Origin: Methylotenera sp.
Lineage (GTDB): Bacteria; Pseudomonadota; Gammaproteobacteria; Burkholderiales; Methylophilaceae
DNA: 64,000 nt
Assembly: GCA_030652995.1 (NCBI GenBank)
Contig: JAUSAG010000035.1
Coordinates: 124,001 to 188,000 of the forward strand
Direction of reading: 5' to 3'
Shown here: piece after piece, positions 18,626 through 28,979 of the stretch
Layout: each line of letters opens with the position of its first letter
Position numbering within the stretch: position 1 is the stretch's first letter
Position numbers and translations under genes: made by a program
The notes under the pieces: generated by a model
Databases searched by the model: none
Told to the model about the DNA's origin: nothing
The model's input: only the letters and a program-made list of their open reading frames with translations

Positions 18626-19639
18626 CTAACTGTCTTGTGAGTCTATCAATTTTGCACCATGATTGCACGCACTGCTAATCATCCAATTTAACGCTTGGTC
18701 AGAAAACTTTTCTTTCAATTGCTGCATCTGCGTTTCAGCTTCATTCGCATTTTCAAAAATCGCAAAACCCGTAGGCCCCCAAGAGCTCTGTCCAAAGCAA
18801 GGCACACCTATCGCGCCTAAATGCTCTAGCACCTCACCCACCAACTTACTTGCATAGCGTCCACCTTGCGCTGGCGCAAAATAATCACCAACATGTGCTT
18901 GCAATGCCTGTATGCTATGCCCAAAGGCTGTCAAATCATGTTCAACTAAAGCTGGCATGGCCTGCATCAGCACTTGACGACATAGATGCGCAGCCAGATT
19001 TTCAGGGAAAACCGGTAATTGCGTAAATGCCATTCTCTCTTGCTCGCCATGTATGCCGGGTTGACTTGTATCAATAATAAGCAAAATACGCCAATTTTCA
19101 GGAAAATCATAACGCGCCAACAATGGGGGGGGTGTTGTAATCGCATTGCCAGTAACTGAAGCGCGACCACCGTCAATCAATACACCACCATAGTCGAACG
19201 CCCCGATACCAATGCCTGAACGGCCGCCTCTACCTGTCAATTCAGCAATTTTAGCTGTCGTTAAATTGAGTCCGTATAATTGACTCACCGCAGCCCCTAT
19301 TGCCAAGGCTAATTGTGTGCCTGAACCCAAACCAGCATGCTCGGGAATAGATTGTAGTATATTTAATTCGAGAGAATGTTTAAGGTGCAATCCAGCAAAT
19401 AATTGCTGCATAATAGATTTTGCTTTAGAAATAACCGTTGCTGGCAAAGTTGCACCACCAAAAACATCAAGCACCTCAGCTGTTCTGAATTCAATCACCA
19501 GTTTAGGTTCTTCTAAACTTAAACCTATACTGCCAAATTTACGCCCCAAACCACCATGCAGGTCAAAAAAACCCATATGCAAACGCGCGCTAGATTGCAC
19601 TGTAATACTAGACGGCATTTTAATGATGGTGGAGTTCAT
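18626..19639 (-). CDS. beta-ribofuranosylaminobenzene 5'-phosphate synthase (GHMP-kinase fold)
   Basis: A 337-residue protein. S-S-A-R-L-H-M-G-F-F-D-L-H-G-G at residues 16-30 and P-E-H-A-G-L-G-S-G-T-Q-L-A-L-A near residue 95 are the hallmark motifs of bacterial and archaeal beta-RFAP synthase. It condenses p-aminobenzoate or a close relative with PRPP, the first committed step of methanopterin synthesis. The p-aminobenzoate would come from the PabB in the second island at 42.7-44.2 kb. It is the first gene of the minus-strand island. The 5' flank is the 407-bp divergent region shared with ppsA. The archaeal name is mptG. Confidence 0.93.
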   Translation of the reverse strand: MNSTIIKMPSSITVQSSARLHMGFFDLHGGLGRKFGSIGLSLEEPKLVIEFRTAEVLDVFGGATLPATVISKAKSIMQQLFAGLHLKHSLELNILQSIPEHAGLGSGTQLALAIGAAVSQLYGLNLTTAKIAELTGRGGRSGIGIGAFDYGGVLIDGGRASVTGNAITTPPPLLARYDFPENWRILLIIDTSQPGIHGEQERMAFTQLPVFPENLAAHLCRQVLMQAMPALVEHDLTAFGHSIQALQAHVGDYFAPAQGGRYASKLVGEVLEHLGAIGVPCFGQSSWGPTGFAIFENANEAETQMQQLKEKFSDQALNWMISSACNHGAKLIDSQDS

Positions 19640-20046
19640 AAGTTATGTTGTGCAATATTCGACATTGATCAGAATAAGGCATGAGTTGATTTTTATTTTC
19701 AGGTTATTTTTATGCATTCTAGCTGACGATTATCAATTTTGATAGATTTAACCCAGATTTTCCATCCAAACTAAATTACCCAAACTAATTTCCAAGCTAA
19801 CTTTGAGTACAGCGCTATTTGATTTAGCGCAAAGTTTTTAAGCAATGTATATATTTTCAGGTGACAACACCCGTATTATTAGGCAAAATGAGATATTACA
19901 AAGAAAAATATAAATACAAAATCCTCCTTTTCATCATCATTACGCATCGTTTCATTACGCGTTGTCTTTGAAAAAAATGGACGTCTTTGAAAATGGACTA
20001 AAAAGTTTTAAATTTAATCACTTGTTTGAACATCTAAGGAACGATC
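19640..20046. promoter_or_regulatory. 407-bp divergent intergenic region, beta-RFAP synthase / ppsA
   Basis: No ORF or RNA gene was seen. Near the ppsA side are two direct repeats: CATTACGC at 19938-19945 and 19953-19960, and GTCTTTGAAAA..ATGGAC at 19964-19982 and 19983-19998 (the second copy 3 bp shorter). A good ribosome site (AAGGA) lies 7 bp before ppsA. The paired repeats about 15-20 bp apart could be operator half-sites; no regulator can be named. Confidence 0.45.
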
Positions 20047-22419
20047 ATGTCAGCCCACGTTATTCCATTTGAAAAATTACGCAATGTAGATGTGCCTTCA
20101 GTCGGCGGTAAAAATGCCTCCTTAGGCGAAATGATTTCGCAGTTATCTGCAAAAGGCGTGCGCGTCCCCACTGGCTTTGCAACAACGGCAGATGCTTACC
20201 GTGAGTTTTTATCTATTAATGGCTTAGACGTTAAAATTAATGCAGAGCTTGACGCACTCAATGTGGATGACACTCAAGCGCTAGCCATCTGCGGCAAAAA
20301 AGTACGTGAATGGATTATGGAAGCACCATTTCCAGCCGCACTAAATCAAGCCATCAAAGAAAATTACGAAATCCTTACCGCGAAGTCTGGCAATGGCGCT
20401 ACCTTTGCAGTGCGTTCGTCAGCCACCGCTGAAGACTTGCCAGACGCTTCGTTTGCCGGACAACAAGAATCCTTCCTGAATATTCAGGGTTTAGATCACA
20501 TTTTGCACGCAATTAAAGAGGTTTTTGCTTCTTTATACAATGACCGTGCGATTTCATATCGTGTACACAAAGGCTTTGTACACGCTGATGTAGCGCTTTC
20601 TGCCGGCGTACAACAAATGGTACGCAGTGATATTGGCTGTGCTGGCGTGATGTTTACAATTGATACTGAATCTGGCTTTAAAGATGTGGTGTTTATTACC
20701 TCATCTTATGGCTTAGGCGAAACCGTCGTGCAGGGTGCCGTGAATCCAGATGAATTCTATGTGCATAAACCAACCCTGGCACAAGGCAAACCTTCTATAG
20801 TACGCCGCACCATGGGCTCTAAGCTCATCAAAATGGTATTTTCTGACGCAACGCAAGCAGGAAAGAGCACAAGCACCATTGATGTAGATACTGCGGATAG
20901 TGACCGTTATTCACTTTCTGATGCTGATGTTTTAGAGTTAGCCCGTTATGCCATGACGATTGAAGCGCACTATGGTTGCCCAATGGATATTGAATGGGGA
21001 AAAAATGGTGTAGATAATAAGCTTTACATTCTGCAAGCGCGCCCAGAAACGGTTAAATCGCAAGAATCTCTAAATAATGTTACAGAAACTTTCAAGCTGA
21101 TCAAACACAATGAAAAACCATTGGTCGTTGGCCGTGCGGTTACGCAAAAAGTAGGGGTTGGCCCAGTGCGTATTGTGCTTGATCCAGCAGACATGCATTT
21201 GGTGCAACCCGGTGATGTGTTGGTGGCAGACATGACAGACCCGAACTGGGAGCCGGTAATGAAGCGCGCCAGCGCTTTGGTGACCAACCGTGGCGGTCGC
21301 ACCTGTCATGCAGCAATTATTGCGCGTGAGTTAGGTATTCCAGCTATTGTAGGTGCAGTTAACGCTACTGACGTATTACGTGAAGGTGAAATTGTTACCG
21401 TATCCTGTGCTGAAGGTGAATCTGGCTTTGTGTATCATGGCGCTATTGAGTATAGCGTTGACACACAAGCGCAGGCAGCACTCGCCCCAGCACCATGCAA
21501 AATCATGATGAACGTGGGTAATCCAGACATGGCGTTTGGCTTTGCAAAGATACCGAATGACGGTGTAGGCTTAGCGCGTTTAGAGTTTGTCATCAACAAT
21601 ATGGTAGGCATTCACCCTAAAGCCATTCTAAATGCAGAGGCAATGCCAACTGCTATTCAAACTATTATTAAAAACCGTGCACGCGGCTATGCGTCACCTA
21701 AGCAATTCTATATCGACAAAGTAGCTGAAGGCGTGGCTACTATTGCCGCAGCATTTTATCCAAAACCAGTGATTGTACGCACTTCGGACTTTAAGTCTAA
21801 CGAGTACAAAAAATTGGTCGGCGGTGAGATTTATGAGCCTGATGAAGAAAACCCGATGATTGGTTTCCGTGGCGCGGCGCGTTACATGGCGCCAGACTTT
21901 AAAGAGTGCTTTGCCATGGAATGTATCGCCATGAAAAAAGTTCGCGACGAGATGGGCTTAACCAACGTAGAGCTTATGATTCCATTTGTACGTACTGTAG
22001 ATGAAGCTAAAGCCGTGACTGAAATCATGGCGGCTAACGGTCTTAAACGTGGTGACAATGGCTTGCGCTTAATTATGATGTGCGAGATTCCTTCTAATGC
22101 GCTACTGGCAGAGGACTTCTTACATTACTTTGACGGCTTCTCAATTGGCTCGAACGACCTGACTCAGTTAACATTAGGCATGGACCGTGACTCTGGCATT
22201 TTGGCGGATGGCTTCGATGAACGAAATGACGCAGTGAAAGTGTTGTTAAAAATGGCGATTAGCACCTGTAACCGCCTAGGAAAATATGTAGGTATCTGCG
22301 GTCAAGGCCCATCTGATCACCCTGATTTTGCTGAATGGTTAGTGGCTGAAGGTATCAAATCCATCTCTCTCAATCCAGATACCGTAGTGAAAACATGGCA
22401 AAGATTGGCTAAAAAATAA
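20047..22419 (+). CDS. ppsA: phosphoenolpyruvate synthase
   Basis: A 790-residue PEP synthase. The N-terminal ATP-binding domain has the [12 protein letters not shown] motif at residues 18-29 and [10 protein letters not shown] near 120. The swivelling domain holds the phosphorylated histidine in [10 protein letters not shown] near residue 421, and the C-terminal PEP domain has the G-S-N-D-L-T-Q-L motif. It makes PEP from pyruvate with ATP giving AMP and phosphate, which in RuMP methylotrophs links pyruvate to gluconeogenesis. The regulator ppsR follows by 40 bp. Confidence 0.97.
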   Translation: MSAHVIPFEKLRNVDVPSVGGKNASLGEMISQLSAKGVRVPTGFATTADAYREFLSINGLDVKINAELDALNVDDTQALAICGKKVREWIMEAPFPAALNQAIKENYEILTAKSGNGATFAVRSSATAEDLPDASFAGQQESFLNIQGLDHILHAIKEVFASLYNDRAISYRVHKGFVHADVALSAGVQQMVRSDIGCAGVMFTIDTESGFKDVVFITSSYGLGETVVQGAVNPDEFYVHKPTLAQGKPSIVRRTMGSKLIKMVFSDATQAGKSTSTIDVDTADSDRYSLSDADVLELARYAMTIEAHYGCPMDIEWGKNGVDNKLYILQARPETVKSQESLNNVTETFKLIKHNEKPLVVGRAVTQKVGVGPVRIVLDPADMHLVQPGDVLVADMTDPNWEPVMKRASALVTNRGGRTCHAAIIARELGIPAIVGAVNATDVLREGEIVTVSCAEGESGFVYHGAIEYSVDTQAQAALAPAPCKIMMNVGNPDMAFGFAKIPNDGVGLARLEFVINNMVGIHPKAILNAEAMPTAIQTIIKNRARGYASPKQFYIDKVAEGVATIAAAFYPKPVIVRTSDFKSNEYKKLVGGEIYEPDEENPMIGFRGAARYMAPDFKECFAMECIAMKKVRDEMGLTNVELMIPFVRTVDEAKAVTEIMAANGLKRGDNGLRLIMMCEIPSNALLAEDFLHYFDGFSIGSNDLTQLTLGMDRDSGILADGFDERNDAVKVLLKMAISTCNRLGKYVGICGQGPSDHPDFAEWLVAEGIKSISLNPDTVVKTWQRLAKK

Positions 22420-22459
22420 TTACCACTCAATCAATGCTCAAAAAAATGGATGATTCACT

Positions 22460-23269
22460 ATGATAAATCGCACCGTATTTTTCATTTCTGACGGTACTGG
22501 TATTACAGCAGGCGCTTTAGGAAAGCTACTGGAGCACTTTCCCAGCACCAGCTTCACCCAAGTGCGCCTGCCATTTACCGACACGTTAGATAAAATAAAA
22601 TTAGCACAAGATGCTATTTTGCATGCCACTGAAGAAGATGGTGGCAGGCCAGTAGTGATTATGACCTTAGGTAACATTGAGTTACGAAGTACCTTAAAAC
22701 AATCTGATGCCTATTTTATTGATTTATTTAACACCTTTATCGACCCGTTAAGCCTAGAGCTCGACCAAAAACCTTTAAGAGGTGCGGGTATTGCGCATAG
22801 CGTCATGGGTAGTAAATACAATGATCGTATGGAAGCAGTCAACTTCACCTTAAACCATGATGACGGCATGACAAACTCCGGGTTAGAAGCTGCTGAAGTT
22901 ATTTTAGTGGGTGTATCACGTTGTGGAAAAACACCAACCAGCGTTTATTTAGCCATGCAATTTGGCGTTAAAGCGGCTAACTACCCATTGATCCCAGAAG
23001 ATTTTGAGCGCGGCACGCTCCCTGCGATTTTGCACAAGCACTTGGATAAAATTTTTGGCTTAACTATCAAACCAGAGCGACTGCATGCTGTGCGTAACGA
23101 ACGCCGCTCTGGCAGTTTTTATGCCTCTTTAGATAACTGCCGCAAAGAAATAGCCACAGCAGAAGGGTTAATGCGTGACGCGGGCATTACCTGGGCCGAC
23201 TCTACCAGCCGATCAGTTGAAGAGCTTTCTGCTATTATTTTAGAAAAAATACGACACCCTGCAAAGTAA
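22460..23269 (+). CDS. ppsR: PEP synthase regulatory kinase/phosphorylase
   Basis: A 269-residue DUF299 protein. I-S-D-G-T-G-I-T-A at residues 9-17 and the P-loop V-G-V-S-R-C-G-K-T-P-T-S near residue 152 are diagnostic. It inactivates PEP synthase by ADP-dependent phosphorylation of a threonine next to the catalytic histidine and reverses this by phosphorolysis. The matching T-C-H sequence is present in the PpsA upstream. The pair forms a transcription unit closed by the hairpin at 23303-23326. Confidence 0.95.
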   Translation: MINRTVFFISDGTGITAGALGKLLEHFPSTSFTQVRLPFTDTLDKIKLAQDAILHATEEDGGRPVVIMTLGNIELRSTLKQSDAYFIDLFNTFIDPLSLELDQKPLRGAGIAHSVMGSKYNDRMEAVNFTLNHDDGMTNSGLEAAEVILVGVSRCGKTPTSVYLAMQFGVKAANYPLIPEDFERGTLPAILHKHLDKIFGLTIKPERLHAVRNERRSGSFYASLDNCRKEIATAEGLMRDAGITWADSTSRSVEELSAIILEKIRHPAK

Positions 23270-23302
23270 ATGAATGTTGTGACGACTATGTAATTTAAAT
23301 TT

Positions 23303-23326
23303 AAAAAGGCACGTCAGTGCCTTTTT
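23303..23326. terminator. bidirectional intrinsic terminator after ppsR and the peroxidase gene
   Basis: AAAAAGGCAC at 23303-23312 pairs perfectly with GTGCCTTTTT at 23317-23326 around a 4-nt GTCA loop. It lies 34 bp after ppsR and 13 bp beyond the end of the convergent peroxidase gene, so it can serve both strands. Confidence 0.9.
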
Positions 23327-23338
23327 GAATTTAAAAGA

Positions 23339-23899
23339 CTACTTCAAGCTTGAGTTGATTTTACTCACAATTTCCTCTGCGTCTGGTTTAACTCTACTAC
23401 CAAAAGCATAAACATCTTTACCACTTGGCAAAACCACATATTTAAAGAAATTCCAGCTGGGTGACTGCCCTGTTTTTGCACTAAGTTGCTTATAAAATGC
23501 ATTAGCATTGACTCCGGTGACTGAAGTCTTGGTAATCATCGGAAATTTAACTGAGTAAGTTAATTTACAAAAATCGCCGATCTGCTTGTCATCGCTCAAC
23601 TCTTGTTTAAAATCGTTGGATGGAAAGCCGATAACGAGTAAACCTTGATCTTTGTACTTTTTATACAATCCTTCCAAGGCTTCAAACTGGGGTGTAAAGC
23701 CACATTTACTCGCAGTATTTACCACTAGGATTGGCTTATTTTGATAATCACAAAGATTGATTTTTTCACCCTGCAAGGTTAAAAATTGATGATTATAAAG
23801 CGCTGAACATGCCGCATTTGCCATATTAGACACCGATAACAAAATAATTGAAAAAATTAGCTTTTTATTTAACGTTGATGCACCCTGAAACAATCTCAT
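23339..23899 (-). CDS. exported glutathione peroxidase-family protein
   Basis: A 186-residue thiol peroxidase of the glutathione peroxidase family. An N-terminal hydrophobic stretch ending in A-N-A-A-C near residue 30 looks like a signal peptide, so it should act in the periplasm. The peroxidatic cysteine is in N-T-A-S-K-C-G-F-T; the second motif reads F-P-S-N-D-F-K-Q-E with Asp where Gln is often found; the tryptophan of the tetrad is in S-W-N-F-F-K. No selenocysteine is involved. The reductant in vivo is likely a thioredoxin-like protein rather than glutathione. Confidence 0.88.
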   Translation of the reverse strand: MRLFQGASTLNKKLIFSIILLSVSNMANAACSALYNHQFLTLQGEKINLCDYQNKPILVVNTASKCGFTPQFEALEGLYKKYKDQGLLVIGFPSNDFKQELSDDKQIGDFCKLTYSVKFPMITKTSVTGVNANAFYKQLSAKTGQSPSWNFFKYVVLPSGKDVYAFGSRVKPDAEEIVSKINSSLK

Positions 23900-23990
23900 A
23901 TCAGATTCTCTTTTTTATTTGCACAAAACGATGGACTACAACTACGAAAATAAATTCCTTAAAGTTTGAGAATACAGTTAAATACAAAAC

Positions 23991-24386
23991 CTAATGTTTT
24001 AAATACTGTACAAAAGCAACGCCTATGGCGGCCATCAACAAGGCACCAAAAACATGGCCGCAGGCATGCAAGGTAGCTAAAAAATACTCATGCTTGTGCA
24101 ACAAAGATAAACTTTCACCCGTAAAAGCGGAAAAAGTGGTAAGTCCGCCTAAAAAACCTGTTGTAATAAATAAACGTAAAGTTGGATTATCTAAACTACC
24201 TAAACCAATTAATCCCATTGCCATACCCATCATAAATCCACCGCTTAAATTGACCAGTAATGTACCTAAAGGCAGGCTAGGCATGATCGCGTTTAAAGCA
24301 ATGCCGACACCCCATCTACACCAAGCTCCTAGAGCCGCGCCCATGCCTATAGCCAACGCATTTGTAAAATTTATCACAGAATTCAT
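23991..24386 (-). CDS. crcB: fluoride channel CrcB/Fluc
   Basis: A 131-residue four-helix membrane protein with G-A-W-C-R-W-G-V near residue 20, a central N-L-S-G-G-F-M-M-G helix and the G-F-L-G-G-L-T-T-F-S-A-F-T motif near residue 77, all typical of Fluc. It dimerises in the inner membrane and lets toxic fluoride leave the cell. I looked upstream for a fluoride riboswitch and saw none. It stands alone between the peroxidase gene and glgA. Confidence 0.93.
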   Translation of the reverse strand: MNSVINFTNALAIGMGAALGAWCRWGVGIALNAIMPSLPLGTLLVNLSGGFMMGMAMGLIGLGSLDNPTLRLFITTGFLGGLTTFSAFTGESLSLLHKHEYFLATLHACGHVFGALLMAAIGVAFVQYLKH

Positions 24387-24523
24387 CTTATTAAGCCCGT
24401 ATCATCATGTTCATATAGTAAAATTAAGGTAATGTATCTTCAATTGTGGGGATTGTTTTGGTGTATTAAAGTGCGTATCAACCATCGGTTATGCACGCAC
24501 CACCGAACTTTAGCGAGAAAATC

Positions 24524-25984
24524 ATGCCAATGAAAGTATTATTTGTCAGCTCTGAGGTTTTTCCTCTTATTAAAACAGGTGGTTTAGCCGATGTAAGTGG
24601 TTCACTGCCTACTGCATTGCAGGGCTTAGGTGTGGATATTCGCATACTCATGCCAGGCTACACTTCTGTGCTTAGCCAGCTCAAAGATCTACAACTTATC
24701 GCTACCGTACATCATTTACCGCATATCGGCAGTGCCGAGCTTTTACTAGGCTTTATTGAACATACCCAAGTTAAGGTCATTGTGATTAAAGCCAAGACAC
24801 TCTATGAACGCGATGGTGGGCCGTATGCTGATGTAAATGGTCAAGAATGGCAAGATAACCCTATCCGTTTTGGCGTGCTATCAAAAGTAGCTGCAATCTT
24901 GGCCAGCGATCATTCGCCAATAACCGATTGGCAGCCAAACATCGTGCATTGTAATGACTGGCAAACAGGTTTGACGCCGGCTTACATGAAACTAGTAGAT
25001 AACAGCCAAGCCAAATCAATCATCAGCTTGCATAACATGGCTTTTCAAGGCAGTTATCCACCATATTGGGTGACCACACTGGGGTTACCAAGCGCGGGCT
25101 TCAGCATTGAAGGCTATGAGTATCATGGTCAGCTATCGTTTCTTAAAGCGGGTATTTTTTACGCAGATGCAATTTCTACCGTCAGCCCGCGTTATGCAAA
25201 AGAAATCCAAACTGCCGCTTTTGGTTTTGGCTTAGAAGGCCTGCTAACCAAACGTGGTGATGAGATTAAAGGTATTTTAAACGGCATTGAAACTGAAGAA
25301 TGGAACCCTGAAACAGATCACTATCTGATTAAAAATTACAGTAGCACTAAACTTGGCGGTAAACAGCAGGTAAAACTGGCCTTACAAGAAAAATTAGGGC
25401 TCAATATTGATGCAAACGCACCACTACTGGGCGTTGTCAGTCGGCTTACCTATCAAAAAGGTTTGGATATGCTACTGCCACACTTGCAAAAATTAATAGA
25501 TAGCGGCTGTCAATTTGCGCTGCTTGGAGGTGGCGAAAGTGCATTAGAGACAGCATTTCAGAGTTTAGCCATCGTCAACCCTGGGCGCATCAGCGTTACC
25601 ATTGGCTATAATGAGCCGCTCTCACATCAAATCATGGCTGGGTGCGACATGTTTATCATGCCATCACGTTTTGAACCATGTGGGCTCAACCAGCTTTACG
25701 GCCTAGCATACGGAACTCCACCTATAGTAAACGCTACTGGCGGACTAGCGGATTCAGTGGTTGATAGCAATATTGCGCACATCGAAAATAAAACTGCCAA
25801 TGGCTTTGTGATGGTAGAGGCTAGTGCCGAAGGCTTAATGGCCTGTATTAGGCGTGCTTTAGACATATTTCAACACAATGCAGAAACCTGGAGAAACATT
25901 CAAAAAAATGGCATGTCCCAAAATTTAAGCTGGGACAACAGCGCTAAAGAATACTTGGATTTATATCAAAAGCTGATTTCTTAA
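24524..25984 (+). CDS. glgA: glycogen synthase (ADP-glucose type)
   Basis: A GT5 glycosyltransferase. The ADP-glucose binding K-T-G-G-L-A-D-V motif lies near the N-terminus, H-C-N-D-W-Q near residue 147 and P-S-R-F-E-P-C-G-L near residue 385. It extends alpha-1,4-glucan chains for glycogen storage. An ATG at 24491 is open in frame, but the GAGAAA ribosome site at 24515-24520 points to 24524 or 24530; the latter (M-K-V-L-F-V-S-S-E-V-F-P) matches the usual family start. No other glycogen gene is nearby. A good terminator follows. Confidence 0.94.
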   Translation: MPMKVLFVSSEVFPLIKTGGLADVSGSLPTALQGLGVDIRILMPGYTSVLSQLKDLQLIATVHHLPHIGSAELLLGFIEHTQVKVIVIKAKTLYERDGGPYADVNGQEWQDNPIRFGVLSKVAAILASDHSPITDWQPNIVHCNDWQTGLTPAYMKLVDNSQAKSIISLHNMAFQGSYPPYWVTTLGLPSAGFSIEGYEYHGQLSFLKAGIFYADAISTVSPRYAKEIQTAAFGFGLEGLLTKRGDEIKGILNGIETEEWNPETDHYLIKNYSSTKLGGKQQVKLALQEKLGLNIDANAPLLGVVSRLTYQKGLDMLLPHLQKLIDSGCQFALLGGGESALETAFQSLAIVNPGRISVTIGYNEPLSHQIMAGCDMFIMPSRFEPCGLNQLYGLAYGTPPIVNATGGLADSVVDSNIAHIENKTANGFVMVEASAEGLMACIRRALDIFQHNAETWRNIQKNGMSQNLSWDNSAKEYLDLYQKLIS

Positions 25985-26082
25985 TTTGCAATATCTACGT
26001 CAAAAAGGGGAATCAAAAATCTGGCACAGTTAATGCTTATTTAATTTTAGCATTATGCTTCTCCAAAGCGGTTTTCTCCCCT

Positions 26083-26116
26083 TAGGGCGTCAAGTTTAAG
26101 ACGCCCTCTTTTTTTG
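26083..26116 (+). terminator. intrinsic terminator after glgA
   Basis: GGGCGTC (26085-26091) pairs with GACGCCC (26100-26106) around an 8-nt loop and is followed by CTTTTTTT. It lies 100 bp after glgA and 11 bp before the convergent end of orn, and may also slow transcription from orn. Confidence 0.88.
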
Positions 26117-26126
26117 TTAACGAAGC

Positions 26127-26690
26127 TTACTTAACAATAAAATGCTCACGGTAATATTTAAGCTCATCAATAGACTCATAAATATCAGCGAGTGCTTCAT
26201 GGCGGCTTGCTTTTTTAAAGCCTGAGTAAATTTCAGGTTTCCAGCGCCGCGCCAATTCTTTAAATACGCTTACATCTAAGTTGCGGTAATGAAAATAGCT
26301 TTCTAAATCTGGCATGTAACGTGCCATAAAGCGGCGGTCTTGGCAGATTGAGTTGCCACACATGGGCGATTTTCCTGCTGGGACAAATTGTTTTAAAAAT
26401 TCTATCATTTGCAAGGTAGCATCGGCTTCATTCAACGTGGAGGCTTTTACTTTTTCGATCAGCCCAGAACGACCATGTGCACCTTTGTTCCAAGCATCCA
26501 TACTTTCTAAAACAGCATCACTTTGATGCACCACAAATACTGGGGATTCGCCCAATACGTTCAACTCTGCATCAGTCACCACTGCTGCTAGCTCTAAAAT
26601 ACGGTCAGAATCGGGTAGCAAACCACTCATTTCCATATCTAGCCAAATTAAATTATTCTGATTCGTAGTATTGTTTGAAGCGATCATCAT
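26127..26690 (-). CDS. orn: oligoribonuclease
   Basis: A DEDDh 3'-5' exonuclease of about 187 residues. The first motif is W-L-D-M-E-M-S-G-L, and [12 protein letters not shown] and H-E-A-L-A-D-I provide the later acidic and histidine residues. It degrades two- to five-nucleotide RNAs, including pGpG from c-di-GMP turnover, which links it to EAL proteins such as the one at the start of the window. The frame is open to 26735, but the GGAAATC site just before the paired ATGs at 26690/26687 makes these the better starts. Confidence 0.93.
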   Translation of the reverse strand: MMIASNNTTNQNNLIWLDMEMSGLLPDSDRILELAAVVTDAELNVLGESPVFVVHQSDAVLESMDAWNKGAHGRSGLIEKVKASTLNEADATLQMIEFLKQFVPAGKSPMCGNSICQDRRFMARYMPDLESYFHYRNLDVSVFKELARRWKPEIYSGFKKASRHEALADIYESIDELKYYREHFIVK

Positions 26691-26792
26691 GATTTCCATT
26701 AAAATAAACGTTATAAAGCAAACATCGTGAACCATCTGATTAAAAATGCTTCACAATACGTATATTAACTTAATTCATAAGCAACTAGACCC

Positions 26793-28043
26793 ATGGCTTT
26801 TACACTCACCGCAACTTTTGTCACTTTATTGATTGCCACTACGTTGATTCGCATTTGGCTTGGGCTACGCCACGTGGCACACGTTCAAAATCATCGAGAC
26901 CAAGTGCCGACTGCATTTGACAGCAATATCTCATTAGAGGCACATCAAAAAGCGGCAGATTACACTAGCGATAAAACTAAATTAGCGATCATTGAAGCCG
27001 CTGCGCAAGCCTTGTTGCTCGCCCTACTGACGCTAGGTGGCGGTTTACAGTGGATTGACGATATTTGGCGCAATGTTTTGCCTAATCATGAAATCATGCG
27101 CGGCGCTTTGGTGATTTGTAGCGCGATGATCGTGAGCGGCTTGATAGACTTGCCATTTGAATATTACAAAACTTTTGTTGTAGATGAACAATTTGGCTTC
27201 AATAAAATGACGCGCGCTATGTTTTTTAGCGACCTTGTTAAACAAAGTCTGGTTGGCATTGCCTTAGGTGCACCTATTTTATTTGCTGCATTGTGGTTAA
27301 TGCAAGGTGCCGGGCAGTATTGGTGGCTATATCTGTGGCTAGTATGGAGTATATTTAATCTAGTGATGTTGGCTGTATATCCGACGTTTATAGCTCCCTT
27401 GTTTAATAAATTTTCACCGTTGCAAGATGACGCGTTAAAACTTCGCATTGAAGCATTACTGACTAAATGCGGGTTTAAATCGCAAGGGCTTTTTGTCATG
27501 GATGGTTCATCACGTAGTAGCCATGGCAACGCTTATTTCACTGGATTTGGTTCCTCCAAGCGCGTGGTGTTTTTTGATACACTGCTCGATAGGCTCAATG
27601 CAGATGAAATTGAGGCCGTACTTGCGCATGAACTTGGTCACTTTAAACATCACCATGTCATCAAACGTATTGCGTTACTGTTTTCTGTAAGCTTTTTAGG
27701 GTTGGCATTACTAGGTTGGCTCATCAATCAACCTTGGTTTTATACGGGTCTTGGCGTCACTCAAGCAAGTAATTACATGGCGCTCATCTTATTTTTAATG
27801 GTATCACCCGTATTTATGTTTTTACTGCGTCCAATCATGGCCAGTTACTCACGCAAAAACGAATTTGAAGCCGACAACTACGCAGCCAAACATGCCGATG
27901 CAAACCAATTAGTAGCAGCCTTGGTGAAGCTATATCGGGATAATGCCTCAACGTTAACTCCGGATCCTTTACACTCAGCTTTTTATGACTCTCACCCGCC
28001 TGCCAGCATTAGAATTTCTAAACTAACAGCGCATACCAATTAA
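26793..28043 (+). CDS. M48-family STE24-type membrane endopeptidase
   Basis: A 416-residue zinc metalloprotease with several transmembrane helices. The zinc site is L-A-H-E-L-G-H-F-K-H near residue 278, with the third ligand region E-F-E-A-D-N-Y-A near residue 358. The length and the N-terminal helices fit the CAAX-prenyl-protease-like (Ste24) branch rather than HtpX. It probably acts in inner-membrane protein quality control. It is divergent from orn and followed by rsgA after 16 bp, suggesting co-transcription. Confidence 0.9.
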   Translation: MAFTLTATFVTLLIATTLIRIWLGLRHVAHVQNHRDQVPTAFDSNISLEAHQKAADYTSDKTKLAIIEAAAQALLLALLTLGGGLQWIDDIWRNVLPNHEIMRGALVICSAMIVSGLIDLPFEYYKTFVVDEQFGFNKMTRAMFFSDLVKQSLVGIALGAPILFAALWLMQGAGQYWWLYLWLVWSIFNLVMLAVYPTFIAPLFNKFSPLQDDALKLRIEALLTKCGFKSQGLFVMDGSSRSSHGNAYFTGFGSSKRVVFFDTLLDRLNADEIEAVLAHELGHFKHHHVIKRIALLFSVSFLGLALLGWLINQPWFYTGLGVTQASNYMALILFLMVSPVFMFLLRPIMASYSRKNEFEADNYAAKHADANQLVAALVKLYRDNASTLTPDPLHSAFYDSHPPASIRISKLTAHTN

Positions 28044-28059
28044 GACTAGAAACCACAAC

Positions 28060-28965
28060 TTGCACACTCAAAAATCAGCCAACACGGCTACCAAACCAAA
28101 TTTGCAAGGTATTGTCGTCTCCTCATACGGCAAGCGTTTCCAAGTTGAATTAACTGAAACTAAACAACGCATTAGCTGCGTTACCCGCGGCAAAAAAACT
28201 GACATCGCCTGCGGTGACGTTGTCACAATTAAGCTCACTGATAAACATGAGGGTGTGATTGAATCTACATTGCCGCGCAAAACATTGCTTTACCGCAGCA
28301 ATGCATTTAAAAGCAAAATGCTCGCAGCCAATGTTACGCAAATCATTATTGTGTTAGCCACTCAACCCAGCTTTTATGAAGCGCTGCTTAACCGCTGCTT
28401 AATCGCGGCTGAAGCGGCGGGCATCAAGGCTTTGATTGTATTAAATAAATGCGATTTGGCTGACAATGAGGGTGCAAAGCAAAAGCTTGATCTTTACACT
28501 TCACTTGGTTATTCGGTGTTATCACTTTCTGCGCAAGAAGACATTTCAACGCTCAAACCTTATCTGCATGGTCACGCCAGTATTTTAGTCGGGCAATCGG
28601 GCATGGGGAAATCCACCATTATCAATGCATTGCTACCATTAGAATTAGTGCGCACACGAGAAGTCAGCCAGGTATTAGATAGCGGCAAACACACCACCAC
28701 GGCGACACATTTATATCACATTGACGCGACGAGCCAACTGATTGATTCACCCGGCTTACAAGAGTTTGGTTTACATCACCTAAGTACGGGGGAACTTGAA
28801 CATGCCTTCGTAGAGTTTAGACCATTTTTAGGCAAGTGCAGGTTTAACAACTGCAAACACTTGCAAGAGCCGGACTGCGCAATTACTGAAGCGATGCAAT
28901 CTAAGCAAATATCCACTGTAAGACTGGAACTTTACAAAATGCTACGCTTGGAGATTGCGCGCTAA
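28060..28965 (+). CDS. rsgA: ribosome small subunit-dependent GTPase
   Basis: A 301-residue circularly permuted GTPase. An OB-fold precedes the G4 motif N-K-C-D near residue 128, then G1 G-Q-S-G-M-G-K-S-T near 180 and G3 D-S-P-G near 229, the permuted order typical of RsgA. A C-terminal zinc knuckle shows C-R-F-N-N-C-K-H with a further cysteine in P-D-C-A. It helps late maturation of the 30S subunit. The best start is a TTG at 28060, just after the M48 protease gene; no ATG lies in a suitable place upstream. Confidence 0.93.
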   Translation: MHTQKSANTATKPNLQGIVVSSYGKRFQVELTETKQRISCVTRGKKTDIACGDVVTIKLTDKHEGVIESTLPRKTLLYRSNAFKSKMLAANVTQIIIVLATQPSFYEALLNRCLIAAEAAGIKALIVLNKCDLADNEGAKQKLDLYTSLGYSVLSLSAQEDISTLKPYLHGHASILVGQSGMGKSTIINALLPLELVRTREVSQVLDSGKHTTTATHLYHIDATSQLIDSPGLQEFGLHHLSTGELEHAFVEFRPFLGKCRFNNCKHLQEPDCAITEAMQSKQISTVRLELYKMLRLEIAR

Positions 28966-28979
28966 TTGATTATTTCATC

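Noticed and set aside
24387-24490. Fluoride riboswitch upstream of crcB
   Set aside because: I could not find the conserved crcB-motif pseudoknot sequences in the 104 bp upstream.
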